Source: Advenella kashmirensis WT001
GTDB lineage: Bacteria; Pseudomonadota; Gammaproteobacteria; Burkholderiales; Burkholderiaceae_B
Assembly (NCBI RefSeq): GCF_000219915.2
Contig: NC_017964.1
Location: 3,410,001 to 3,474,000, forward strand
DNA length: 64,000 nt
Direction of reading: 5' to 3'
The notes under the pieces were generated by a model. It had not been told where the DNA came from, ran no database searches, and saw nothing but the letters and a program-made list of their open reading frames with translations. The position numbers and the translations under genes were made by a program. Positions 31,412 to 40,610 of this stretch are shown in pieces (position 1 is the first letter of the stretch; each line of letters begins with the position of its first letter).

Positions 31412-32566
31412 TTAGCGTTTGTCCAGCGGGATAAAGGTCTGATCTTCCGGACCATTATAGTTGGCCGTCGGACGAATAATCTTGTTGTCGATACGTTGTT
31501 CGATAATGTGAGCCGCCCAGCCCGCTGTGCGTGCGATAACGAACAGCGGTGTAAACATGGCGGTGGGCACACCCATCATGTGATATGACACGGCCGAGAA
31601 CCAGTCCAGATTGGGAAACATTTTCTTGATGTCCCACATGACGCTTTCCAGACGTTCAGCAATGTCGAACATCTTCATGTTCTGCTGCGTTGCAGACAGT
31701 TTGCGCGCAACGTCCTTGATCACCTTATTGCGCGGGTCGGAAATAGTATATACGGGGTGGCCAAAGCCGATGATCACCTCTTTGTTTTCCACCCGGCGGC
31801 GAATATCGGCTTCGGCATCATCCGGGGTTTCATAGCGTTTTTGCACTTCAAAGGCAACTTCATTGGCGCCACCGTGCTTGGGGCCGCGCAGCGCGCCAAT
31901 CCCGCCGGTAATCGCCGAATAGATATCCGATCCCGTACCGGCAATCACGCGGCAGGTAAATGTGGACGCATTGAATTCGTGTTCAGCGTATAAGTTCAGC
32001 GAGGTGTGCATGGCATGCACCCACTCATCGGAGGGTTTCTCGCCATGCAGCAAGTGCAGGAAATGCCCGCCAATACTGTCATCGTTAGTCTCTACGTCTA
32101 TGCACCGGCCGTTATGACTGTAGTGGTACCAGTACAGCAGGGCCGAGCCCAGACTGGCCATCAGGCGATCGGCAATGTCGCGTGCGTCCGGCAGATTGTG
32201 ATCGTCCTTTTCAGGCAGCACGCACCCCAGTACCGATACCGCCGTGCGCATGACGTCCATGGGATGGCTGGACGCCGGCAAAGCCTCCAGCGCATGCTGC
32301 AATTGAGCCGGCAGGCCACGCAAGCGGCGCAGCTTCAATTTATAAGATGCCAGTTCTGCCTTATTGGGCAGTTTTCCATGAATGAGCAGATGGGCCACTT
32401 CCTCGAATTCACAGGCCTGCGCAATATCCAGAATATCGTAGCCGCGGTAGTGCAGATCGTTACCGCTGCGGCCGACGGTGCATAGCGCGGTATTACCGGC
32501 CACCACGCCGGACAGCGCGACGGATTTCTTTGGTTTAAAGCCCTTTGCTTCGGATGCTTGAGTCAT
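31412..32566 (-). CDS. prpC: 2-methylcitrate synthase
   Basis: Citrate-synthase family enzyme of 384 residues that condenses propionyl-CoA with oxaloacetate. Catalytic motifs are present: the His in [29 protein letters not shown], and the Asp in the C-terminal [11 protein letters not shown] region. The start ATG 32566 ([21 protein letters not shown]) matches PrpC; the in-frame extension upstream is not conserved. First gene of the methylcitrate operon. A divergent ScfR/PrpR-type regulator starts 174 bases away. Intact. Confidence 0.94.
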   Translation of the reverse strand: MTQASEAKGFKPKKSVALSGVVAGNTALCTVGRSGNDLHYRGYDILDIAQACEFEEVAHLLIHGKLPNKAELASYKLKLRRLRGLPAQLQHALEALPASSHPMDVMRTAVSVLGCVLPEKDDHNLPDARDIADRLMASLGSALLYWYHYSHNGRCIDVETNDDSIGGHFLHLLHGEKPSDEWVHAMHTSLNLYAEHEFNASTFTCRVIAGTGSDIYSAITGGIGALRGPKHGGANEVAFEVQKRYETPDDAEADIRRRVENKEVIIGFGHPVYTISDPRNKVIKDVARKLSATQQNMKMFDIAERLESVMWDIKKMFPNLDWFSAVSYHMMGVPTAMFTPLFVIARTAGWAAHIIEQRIDNKIIRPTANYNGPEDQTFIPLDKR

Positions 32567-32613
32567 GGTATCCCCCTCTTCTGTGCAATACAAATATCGT
32601 GTAACAATCAAGA

Positions 32614-32703
32614 TTTGCAGTTTACGCAAAACTACTGACAATTGCATCAACAAGAAGGCGAATCTTGGTAAACTCCTGATTGCATAATTGCGAATTTTGC
32701 GAA
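32614..32703. promoter_or_regulatory. Candidate ScfR/PrpR operators between prpC and its regulator
   Basis: Inverted repeat TTTGC (32614-32618) and GCAAA (32626-32630), then a direct repeat TTGCGAA at 32688-32694 and 32697-32703. Regulators of the ScfR/RamB/PrpR group bind TTTGC/GCAAA-type sites in actinobacteria, so these are plausible sites for the regulator at 32740. Not verified. Confidence 0.45.
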
Positions 32704-32739
32704 TATAACAGACAGTCTGCACTTATAAGATCGGACACA

Positions 32740-34196
32740 ATGCGAAAAATATTCATGGGCGTACGGCTACGCCGGCTACGCGAAGAGCGAAAACTCACTC
32801 AGATCGGGCTGGCGCGCATGCTGGGCCTGTCAGCCAGTTACCTGAATCAGATCGAACAGAACCAGCGGCCATTGACCATGTCGGTCCTGTTACGCCTGAG
32901 CGAAGTGTTCAATATGGACGTAAACACTTTTTCAGACGACGAACAGACGCGCATGGTGGCCGCACTGCGCGAGGTTGGAGCTACCCTGCCGGCGTCGGCG
33001 CTGGGCGGACACGAAGCGGCACGAATATCACAAGCGGAAATGCAGGAGATCGCAACGAATATGCCCGCCGTAGGCCGGGTTTTGATTGATCTGCATCGAC
33101 GTCACCGCGAAGCGGTGGACCGGCTGGAAGCCATGGCGGAAAAGATGACCTACAAGGATCCCGAAGATCCTGCAGACGCGCTGATGATACAGACACAACC
33201 CTACGAGGAAGCGCGCGATTTTTTCTTTACCCATCACAACCATTTCTCGGAGCTCGACGCCCACGCCGAGCAGTGCCATACCGCCTGGGGGCTGTCCGAC
33301 ATAGCCCCGCCGGGCCTGGCAGACCGGCTGGAACAACGTTTACGCGAACATCACGGCGTCAGTGTAGATACCTTGCCCGCAGAAAAGGGCTTGCAGCGTG
33401 CTTACAACCCGGCATTGCGCCAGCTTAGTCTGCCGCCGCATATCACGCCCGGGCAGCGCGCCTTTCAGATGGGAACACAACTGGCATTTCTGGAACTGGA
33501 CAGTATGCTGGAGCGCATGGTGGACGTGCCCGATTTTCCAGTCAGGCTGTACGCAAATTAGTACGCCTGGGTCTGGCCAACTACTTTGCCGCAGCGCTTA
33601 TCCTGCCCTACAGGCAGTTCCTGGCGTCTGCCGAACAATTGCAATACGACATTGACCTGTTGGGCCAACGCTTTGGCGTCAGCTTCGAGACAGTCTGCCA
33701 TCGCCTGAGCACCATGCAGCGACCCGATGCAACCGGCGTGCCGTTTTTCTTCATCCGGGTCGACCGCGCCGGCAACATTTCAAAGCGCCAGTCTGCGGCT
33801 CACTTTCATTTCTCGCGTGTCGGCGGGGCCTGTCCTTTATGGAACGTATACGAGGCCTTCTCCAGTCCCGGCAGGATTCTCAGGCAACTGGCCCGCATGC
33901 CGGACGGGCGCGTTTACCTGTGGATCGCACGTACGGTATGTCACCAGACCGGCGGGTTCGGGCAACCCTCAAAAGACTTCGCTGTGGCGCTGGGATGCGA
34001 TGTAAAGCATGCACATCGACTTGTATATGCAAAAGGACTGGATTTCAGCAATCCGGATATTCCGACACCCATCGGCATGGGATGCCGGGTATGCGAGCGG
34101 CCGCAATGCGCACAACGTGCATTTCCCTATATTGGCCGGGAGCTGGATGTGAATGAAAACGTCAGCAGCGTGTCTCCCTACCCCATGAACAACTAA
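32740..34196 (+). CDS. XRE/IrrE-type short-chain acyl-CoA regulator of the methylcitrate operon
   Basis: About 486 residues. An N-terminal Cro/CI helix-turn-helix (KLTQIGLARMLGLSASYLNQIEQNQRPL) is followed by the IrrE-like and sensor domains and a C-terminal Cys cluster (CRVCERPQC at about residue 445). This architecture is the ScfR/PrpR type, activators of propionate genes that sense acyl-CoA. The frame breaks at 33542-33543 (one C lost), restoring FPVQAVRKLVRLGLANYFAAALILPY. The start at ATG 32740 (MRKIFMGVRLRRLREER) is preferred to the upstream Met. Divergent from prpC. Confidence 0.85.
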
Positions 34197-34318
34197 AAAA
34201 ATTCCGGTACGCAGAACGCATTAAAGCCCGTTATGTGTTTGAAATTATTACGTTTATAATTGCCATTTACTCGTATCTGCGGGCAGCTCGTGCCTGCATT
34301 AATAACCAAAGGCAACGA

Positions 34319-35287
34319 ATGAAGAATCTGTTCAGTCCAATAAAATTTATAAACATCGCGCTCCTGGCGATCGCCCCCTGTCTTGCTCATGCAGCTGGCA
34401 ACTATCCAGACAAACCTATCAGCATCGTGGTCCCCTATGCCGCAGGCGGTTCTACGGATTTGATCGGACGCGCGCTGGGTGAAAGCATGGGGCGCTACCT
34501 GAAACAGACAATTGTCATCGAAAACAAGCCGGGCGCGGCAGGCTCCATGGGCGCCCAGGAAATGGTCCGCACCCGCCCCGATGGCTACAAGCTGACACTG
34601 GCGCCGCACGGCATTTTCAGGCAACCTTATCTGCAAAAAACCCGCTACGATCCGATCAAGGACCTGACCTATATTGCATCGTTTTCAACCTATGACTTTG
34701 CTCTTGTCGTGGACGCCAAATCACCCATTAAAACCGTCAAGGAATTTGTCGACTATGCCAAGCAGCATCCCGACGAGATCAGTGTCGGCACACCCGGGCG
34801 CTTTACCGGAAACCAGATGGTCATGGTAGAGCTGGGCAATGCGACCGGCGCCAAATTAACGCACGTCCCATACAAGGGCGATGCCGAAGCAATCACGGCA
34901 CTGCTGGGCGGCCATATCAAAGCGGCCATCACCACCAATAGCATCCTGCCCTATATGGAAGCGGGTACCGCCCGTGTTCTGGCAGTCGCTTCCAAGCAAA
35001 GGTTGAAAGCGTTTGACGGCGTACCCACATTCACTGAAGCCGGTTATCCCGTCGTTATTCCCTCCCCGTTGGGGCTGGCTGGGCCCAAAGGCTTGCCTGC
35101 CGAGATCGTGGAAAAACTGGATGCAGCGGTTGCTGCAGCCGTTAAGGATCCGGTATTTTTGAAAGCCATCGCCGCTTACGGCATCCAGACTTATTACATG
35201 AATCATAAGGAATATGCCGAGTTCGCAGCAAAAACGTTTGCCGAGGAAAAAGATATTGTCGGCAAAATGAACGAAGACAATAAGTGA
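34319..35287 (+). CDS. Bug-type (tripartite tricarboxylate) substrate-binding protein
   Basis: About 322 residues. A signal peptide (ALLAIAPCLAHAA) precedes the Bug fold: YPDKPISIVVPYAAGGSTDLIGRALG, IENKPGAAGSMGAQEM, RPDGYKLTLAPHGI and LTHVPYKGDAEAITALLGG. Such proteins bind carboxylates and hand them to TctAB, or act as sensors. No tctA/tctB lies nearby. Start ATG 34319 is set by the signal peptide. A terminator follows at 35348. Alcaligenaceae carry many Bug paralogues, so the ligand cannot be guessed. Intact. Confidence 0.9.
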   Translation: MKNLFSPIKFINIALLAIAPCLAHAAGNYPDKPISIVVPYAAGGSTDLIGRALGESMGRYLKQTIVIENKPGAAGSMGAQEMVRTRPDGYKLTLAPHGIFRQPYLQKTRYDPIKDLTYIASFSTYDFALVVDAKSPIKTVKEFVDYAKQHPDEISVGTPGRFTGNQMVMVELGNATGAKLTHVPYKGDAEAITALLGGHIKAAITTNSILPYMEAGTARVLAVASKQRLKAFDGVPTFTEAGYPVVIPSPLGLAGPKGLPAEIVEKLDAAVAAAVKDPVFLKAIAAYGIQTYYMNHKEYAEFAAKTFAEEKDIVGKMNEDNK

Positions 35288-35347
35288 ACGATACAAGCGT
35301 GATTGACTTGCGGCATTGACGCCGCCTTTGACCGCACTCGATATCTC

Positions 35348-35371
35348 GCCCTGGCTTTGCCGGGGCTTTTT
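35348..35371 (+). terminator. Rho-independent terminator after the first Bug gene
   Basis: GCCCTGG (35348-35354) pairs with CCGGGGC (35360-35366) through a 5-base loop, with one G-U pair, then five T (35367-35371). The rest of the 443-base gap to the next Bug gene holds no gene that I can see. Confidence 0.75.
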
Positions 35372-35730
35372 CTTACCGGTGTATCCCGATGGGGCTTAAA
35401 ACCAGGTTCTATATTTCATAGGGAAACCATCCCGGTGGGTCGGCTCGATGCTGTAAATGTCGATGCTGATCGCCTGTTTCCTGATATCTGAAATGGGCCG
35501 TTCACCCGCACAGCCAGCCTGCACGAACGACATTACTGGGGATTGTCAGGCCACGAATCGGCCAGTCTGTTCCGCTGTGCAAAAGCCGTGCTTAGCCATT
35601 CTTGGCCCTTTTCGAATTAATGTTGCATTTCACGCAGAATCGCCTGCTTTGCTAGTGAAATCCCTCGTTATCTTTTATTGAATTTTTGGTATTCTAAAAA
35701 GCATTAAACCTAACCAAGGATAAAACAATA

Positions 35731-36690
35731 ATGAAAAAGACAGGGACATATCTGTTCATCACTTCCATGCTTGCTGCACTTGCTGCGCCCGTTACCGCGC
35801 AAGCGGCATGGCCGGAAAAACCAATCACAGTCATTGTCCCCTACACACCGGGTGGCGCAACTGATACCGTCAGCCGGGTGATCATGCAAAAACTGTCCGA
35901 GAGACTGAAGCAACCCATCGTCATTGAAAACAAGCCTGGCGCAAACGGCACGATCGGCACTGGCCAGGCCGCAAGGGCAAAACCGGACGGCTACACATTT
36001 GTTACCGTACTGGCGGCCCATTCGATCAATCCACACCTGTATAAACTTAGCTATAGTGATGACGATTTCGTTCCGGTTTCGCATATGGCCGACCTGCCGC
36101 TATTTCTGTTCATCAACAATTCCATTCCGGCAAATAACCTGAAAGAACTGGTCGAATATGGCAAGACAAATCGGCTCACCTACGCGTCAAGCGGCATCGG
36201 ATCCAGCGCGCATCTGACTGGCGCGCATTTTGCGCAAGTAGCGGGCATTCAAATGACGCACGTCCCATACAAAGGCAGCGCACCTATTTTGTCCGATCTG
36301 CTGGCCGGCCGGGTGTCCATGGTCTTTGACCCGATCTTAGTTCCTATGGCATACGCAAAACAGGGCAAGCTCAAAGCGCTGGCAATTACCTCGGCAAAAC
36401 GCTGGGAAGACGAACAAAATATCCCGACCATGCAAGAGGCAGGATATAAGGGCTTTATCATGAAATCCTGGGCATCGCTGATGGCGCCAAAAGGTACGCC
36501 GCAGGAAATCGTAGACACCATGTCCAAAAATCTGATTGAGGTTGCAAAAGATCCTGAAGTGAAGGAAAAATTCAAGGCTGCCGGGTTTGTTCCCGTTGGC
36601 AGCACGCCCGCTGAGCTGGCTCAATTGATTAAATCAGATTCGTCGTTTTACGAAAAAATTATCAAGGAAAATGATATTTCGGTGAACTGA
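35731..36690 (+). CDS. Bug-type substrate-binding protein
   Basis: 319 residues, intact, with a signal peptide (SMLAALAAPVTAQAA). Fold motifs: WPEKPITVIVPYTPGGATDTVSR, IENKPGANGTIGTGQ, KPDGYTFVTVLAAHSIN, and MTHVPYKGSAPILSDLLAGRV. Same family as the preceding gene but under 40 percent alike by eye. Shine-Dalgarno AAGGA lies before the ATG. Solitary; it converges with the short-chain dehydrogenase. Ligand unknown. Confidence 0.9.
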   Translation: MKKTGTYLFITSMLAALAAPVTAQAAWPEKPITVIVPYTPGGATDTVSRVIMQKLSERLKQPIVIENKPGANGTIGTGQAARAKPDGYTFVTVLAAHSINPHLYKLSYSDDDFVPVSHMADLPLFLFINNSIPANNLKELVEYGKTNRLTYASSGIGSSAHLTGAHFAQVAGIQMTHVPYKGSAPILSDLLAGRVSMVFDPILVPMAYAKQGKLKALAITSAKRWEDEQNIPTMQEAGYKGFIMKSWASLMAPKGTPQEIVDTMSKNLIEVAKDPEVKEKFKAAGFVPVGSTPAELAQLIKSDSSFYEKIIKENDISVN

Positions 36691-36781
36691 ATCCTGGGTC
36701 CCTGAATTTTACTGTTTCTCAACACAGTCGCGCAAAATGCAGCCGCTCATAAGCCTGCGGAAAATCCAGCGAGTTCAACAC

Positions 36782-36804
36782 GAGACTGGCACACTGCCAG
36801 TCTC
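36782..36804. terminator. Hairpin between the convergent Bug and SDR genes
   Basis: GAGACTGGCA (36782-36791) and TGCCAGTCTC (36795-36804) form a perfect 10-bp stem with a 3-base loop. No T-run on either side, so function as a terminator is only probable from its position. Confidence 0.5.
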
Positions 36805-36967
36805 ATCATAGAAAAGGCATTTACATTTGAAATACACAAATGGGTTGGCTGGCATATATGTGCGCGCAAACAATGATTAAAGATTGCAGGGAAACTGGGC
36901 TGAGCGAGCATATCCGACAGTTCCGGGTAAAACGCCAAACCATCTGACTATAGCAATCGGATCAGAT

Positions 36968-37675
36968 CTAGGAAATAGAACGAGTCAGCCCACCATCGAC
37001 ACGGATATTCTGCCCTGTCAGGTACCCGGCACCATCTGAAGCCAGAAAGGCAATGGTTGCGGCCACTTCCTCGCTGCGGCCATACCGTTGCATCGGGACC
37101 GCCTGCCGCCGCTCCTCTACCTCGGGCAAACTGTCTATCCAGCCTGGCAGAACATTGTTCATGCGCACATTGTCAGCGGCCAACTGATCGGCAAAGAGTT
37201 TTGTAAATGAGGCCAGTCCTGCACGAAAAATGGCTGACGTAGGGAACATGGCTGCCGGCTCGAACGCCCAGGCAGAGGATATATTGATGATCGAACCGGA
37301 CTTTTGCGCCTGCATGATGGGCGCCACCAGCCTGGTTGCCCGGACAACATTCATGAAATACACGTCCATGCCCTCATGCCACTGTTCATCTGTCATTTCC
37401 AGTATAGGACCACGGGGTCCATGCCCAGCACTATTGACCAGCACGTCAATACGGTTCCATTTTTTTACTGTTTCTTCGACAAGACGCCTGATGTCTTCAT
37501 TCGACTGGTTTGAGCCAGTGAGGCCAATCCCGCCCAATTCATTGGCCAATGCTTCACCTTTGCCAGAAGAGGACAGGATAGCGATTTTATATCCATCGCG
37601 GCTCAGGCGCCGGGCCGCCGCTGCGCCCATACCACTGCCTCCACCCATAACAATTGCAACTTTTTCTACAGTCAT
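36968..37675 (-). CDS. Short-chain dehydrogenase/reductase with altered active site
   Basis: 235 residues with the SDR Rossmann fold: MGGGSGMGAAAARRL (cofactor loop) and VLVNSAGHG (NxAG). The serine of the triad is at ISSAWAF (residues 133-134), but the Tyr-xxx-Lys motif reads S147-A-I-F-R151 in FPTSAIFRAGLASFTKL. The alignment runs from the following G-L-x-S-F-T-K helix. Both the catalytic tyrosine and lysine are thus replaced. It may bind NAD(P) without classic reductase chemistry, or use another base. C-terminal motif LTGQNIRVDGGLTRS is normal. Divergent from a LysR gene (110 bases), which likely controls it. Confidence 0.8.
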   Translation of the reverse strand: MTVEKVAIVMGGGSGMGAAAARRLSRDGYKIAILSSSGKGEALANELGGIGLTGSNQSNEDIRRLVEETVKKWNRIDVLVNSAGHGPRGPILEMTDEQWHEGMDVYFMNVVRATRLVAPIMQAQKSGSIINISSAWAFEPAAMFPTSAIFRAGLASFTKLFADQLAADNVRMNNVLPGWIDSLPEVEERRQAVPMQRYGRSEEVAATIAFLASDGAGYLTGQNIRVDGGLTRSIS

Positions 37676-37785
37676 TTAAACGCTCCGTGATTATGCAGTA
37701 AGATAAATACTTATATAGAGAATATCATCTTCCGGATCTGGCATTGAGCACTTAAATTTAAAATTGCCTGTAGAAAATCTATTGT

Positions 37786-38693
37786 ATGCATGACAAAACA
37801 AAACCACTTCCTTCGTTAAATGGCCTGCGGATATTCGAATCCGTTTCCAGGCACCTGAATTTCCGTCTTGCCGCCGAAGAATTGGGAGTCACCCAAAGCG
37901 CGGTGGCGCAACAGATCCGAAAACTGGAAACCGAGCTTGGTATCAAACTCTTTGATCGATTATCTCGTTCGCTACAATTGACCAGCGAAGGAAGAACCTA
38001 TATTGCCGGTATCAGCCGCGCATTTGACATCATCACCGAGGCAACGCTGCAAATAAAGCCCGAGCCAAGACGAATCACGCTCAGTGTCACACCTACGTTC
38101 GCTTCCAAATGGCTAATCCCCCGCCTGCCCAACTTTCTTGCAAGAAACCCGTCGCTGGACCTGCAGATCGTTGCTACTGAACGGATATCTAACTTTCACC
38201 TGGACAAAGTGGATCTTGCCATCAGGTACGGCAACCCCCATTTGGACCGGGACTACATACAGAACTTTTATACCAGCAAAACATTATTGCCGTTTGCAGT
38301 CCCAGCCTGCTATCCAGAATGGGCAGACCAACGAGCGCCGATGACCTGAAGCAGTTTCTTTTATTGGGCGACACTCACAATTTCTGGCCCGAGTTTATAC
38401 AGTCAGTGATTGGATCGACATCGGTGCCTTCGAACATTGGCATTAAATTCAATCAAACCGCACACGCCATAGAAGCAGCCATTGCCGGCCAGGGCATTGC
38501 ACTGACCAACAGTTTTTTCGTTGAGCAGGACATAAAGGAAGGCAGGCTGACCCGACTCTACGAAGGGTCTCTGCGAGGCAAATCGGACTTTTATATCGTC
38601 GCCCCCAGACATCGGTGGGATGGGTCAACCAAAATCGTTGGACAATGGCTCCTGAGTTTTAAAAATGGTGATGTGCGGCAATGTGAACAATGA
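37786..38693 (+). CDS. LysR-family regulator, GcvA-like
   Basis: About 303 residues when restored. N-terminus PLPSLNGLRIFESVSRHLNFRLAAEELGVTQSAVAQQIRKLETELG is the winged helix of the GcvA/TrpI subgroup. The frame breaks at 38314-38315 (one C lost; CCC read as CC): restored it reads ACYPRMGRPTSADDLKQFLLL and runs to 38693. Divergent from the SDR gene, its probable target. Its end lies 15 bases from the end of the acyl-CoA dehydrogenase, so the two transcripts converge. Confidence 0.82.
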
Positions 38694-38707
38694 TCGTTGC
38701 AACGTAT

Positions 38708-39850
38708 TTAATCGAGCAATTCCCGGGCGATCACCAGTCGCTGGATTTCACTCGTGCCTTCGGCGATCTCCAACACCTTGGCCTCTCCTAAAAGGCCGGA
38801 TACCGGATATTCCTCAAACACGCCGTAGGCTCCGTGGACCTGGATCGCCTTCAACGCGGCCTCCACTGCCAGTTCGCTGGCAAAAAGCTTGGTCATGCCG
38901 GTTTCATTGCGAAAAGGACGTCCTTCGTCAACCAAAGTGGCCGAGTTACGAACCATCAGCTCCGCAGCATGGATTTTGGTCAGTATATCGGCAAGCGGAA
39001 ACGATAAACCTTGATGCTCAAGAATGGGCTTGCCCAAGACCTTGCGATCGCGACCAAAGGATTTGGCAAGATCGATAGCGCGGCGAGCGAGGCCCAGCCC
39101 TGTCGCGCCCACCAATATGCGACCTACGCTCAACACCGTCAGCACCTGTTTTAATCCATCCCCTCGTTGACCGATGAGATACTCCTTCGGGATGCGTACA
39201 TTATCAAAGAAGAGTTCAACTGAGTCGGCGAACCGCCAGCCAATCTTCCTGGCCGGCTTGCCAACCGAAAAGCCTGGCGTACCAACAGGCACGATGAAGG
39301 ACGACAGCCGCTTCGCGCCCGCGTCCGGGTCGGTGACCGCGACGACGGTCGAAAATCCGTGCAGCGGCGTGCCGGCGTTGGTCGAGAACATCTTCTGGCC
39401 GTTAATAACGTATTCGTCCCCGTCCAGAACGGCAGTGGTTTTCACGCCAGCAACATCAGACCCGCCTTGCGGCTCGGTCACACCAAAGGAGGCGATCATC
39501 TTGCCTTCGTTGATGGCCTGCAGCCATTGACGTTTTTGGGCGTCGTTGCCGTAGCGGGCAATCAGGGAAGTGGGTGCGCTGTTGCACAAAAAGATTGCCG
39601 CGAAAGACGGCTCCACCCGCGCAAGTAGTTCAGCAACAAGCGTTGCGCCGCAGGTGCCCAGGCCACCACCGCCGTATTCGGGGTCGTAGGACGTACCCAT
39701 AAAGCCCATTTGGCCAAAGGCCTGTACCAGCGCGGTCGGGAACTCATGGTCAGATAGGTGCCGGGGCATCGCGGGCGCCAGTTGCTGTTCCGCAAAACGG
39801 CGCACAGCCTCAGTAAGCATTCTCTCGTCATCATTAAAGTCAATCAGCAT
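38708..39850 (-). CDS. Acyl-CoA dehydrogenase
   Basis: 380-residue flavoprotein, intact. Motifs: FGVTEPQGGSDVAGVKTTA (substrate and FAD contact), the C-terminal FAD loop IQVHGAYGVFEEYPVSGLLGEAKVLEIAEGTSEIQ. It introduces a double bond into an acyl-CoA and passes electrons to ETF. The residue in the catalytic-base position of MCAD (Glu in the LGEAKVLEIAEGTSEI stretch) is present as the E of EGTSE. It is the last gene of the island operon and overlaps the preceding crotonase by 11 bases. The substrate chain type cannot be read from sequence. Confidence 0.9.
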   Translation of the reverse strand: MLIDFNDDERMLTEAVRRFAEQQLAPAMPRHLSDHEFPTALVQAFGQMGFMGTSYDPEYGGGGLGTCGATLVAELLARVEPSFAAIFLCNSAPTSLIARYGNDAQKRQWLQAINEGKMIASFGVTEPQGGSDVAGVKTTAVLDGDEYVINGQKMFSTNAGTPLHGFSTVVAVTDPDAGAKRLSSFIVPVGTPGFSVGKPARKIGWRFADSVELFFDNVRIPKEYLIGQRGDGLKQVLTVLSVGRILVGATGLGLARRAIDLAKSFGRDRKVLGKPILEHQGLSFPLADILTKIHAAELMVRNSATLVDEGRPFRNETGMTKLFASELAVEAALKAIQVHGAYGVFEEYPVSGLLGEAKVLEIAEGTSEIQRLVIARELLD

Positions 39851-40610
39851 TTTGGCGGGTCCTATGTTTATTTAAGGTACTGGTGGCATCTGGGTGGGCG
39901 CAGTTCTCTACGAAAAAGTGATTAGCTTCGAAGTCCATCACCTCGGCATGCGGCATCATCTGGTTAGCAAAGAAACGTTTAGTGCTCGCTACGGCCGCCC
40001 GTGGCAGCGCGGCGAGTCGGGTAGCCAGCTCCAGTGCCTTGTCCAGGACCTGGCCATCTGGCGCCGTGTAATCAGTGGCGCCCATACCGAGCATGTCTTT
40101 GCCGCTTAGTTCATCCAGGCAGAAGCAAAGGTTACGGGCACGCACCCGCCCGACCCGCTCGATTAAAGCGTTCAGACCCCAGGGTGTCAGCCACCCGTGT
40201 GGTACTTCGGGCAAACTCCACCGTGATTTTTCTGCGGCCACCACCACGTCACAAGAGATGGCCAGGATAAAGCCACCACCGATAGCAAAGCCTTCAACTG
40301 CGGCGATGACAGGTTTCTTCACAAAGGCAAACAGGCGCGCCATGTCGCCCGTTTCCCGTTCGAAGCGGGCCATATCCTCCAGGCTCAATTGACTGATGAA
40401 TTTCAGGTCACTGCCCGAGCAAAAGCCGTTGTTCTCGCCCTGCAGGACGATCGCTCCCACGGATGGGTCCCTATCCAGTTTTAGCAACTGCGCCTTAAGT
40501 TCATCGATCAGGGCCTGATCCATTGCATTGCGGCGAAACCCCCGCTGGATCGTCAGCACCGTGACGGCACCGTAAACCGTTACCCCGACGACATTCTGGG
40601 TATCAAGCAT
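39840..40610 (-). CDS. Crotonase-family protein (enoyl-CoA hydratase-like), copy 2
   Basis: 256 residues. Crotonase fold with FCSGSDLKFISQ, AAVEGFAIGGGFILAISCDVVVAAEKSRWSLPEVPHGWLTPWGLNAL. The second catalytic Glu is kept (LPEVPHG), but the first is replaced by Ile (GGGFILA for GGGCELA). A paralogue of the upstream crotonase at 42183 with the same PWGL motif. This suggests a hydrolase, isomerase or lyase rather than ordinary hydration. Start 40610 (MLDTQNVVG) is set by the family; overlaps the CoA-transferase end by eight bases. Intact. Confidence 0.85.
   Translation of the reverse strand: MLDTQNVVGVTVYGAVTVLTIQRGFRRNAMDQALIDELKAQLLKLDRDPSVGAIVLQGENNGFCSGSDLKFISQLSLEDMARFERETGDMARLFAFVKKPVIAAVEGFAIGGGFILAISCDVVVAAEKSRWSLPEVPHGWLTPWGLNALIERVGRVRARNLCFCLDELSGKDMLGMGATDYTAPDGQVLDKALELATRLAALPRAAVASTKRFFANQMMPHAEVMDFEANHFFVENCAHPDATSTLNKHRTRQNAD

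Noticed and set aside
36968..37675. Classic NADPH-dependent ketoreductase call for the SDR
   Set aside because: The YxxxK catalytic motif is replaced by SxxxR, so I kept only the fold-level call.
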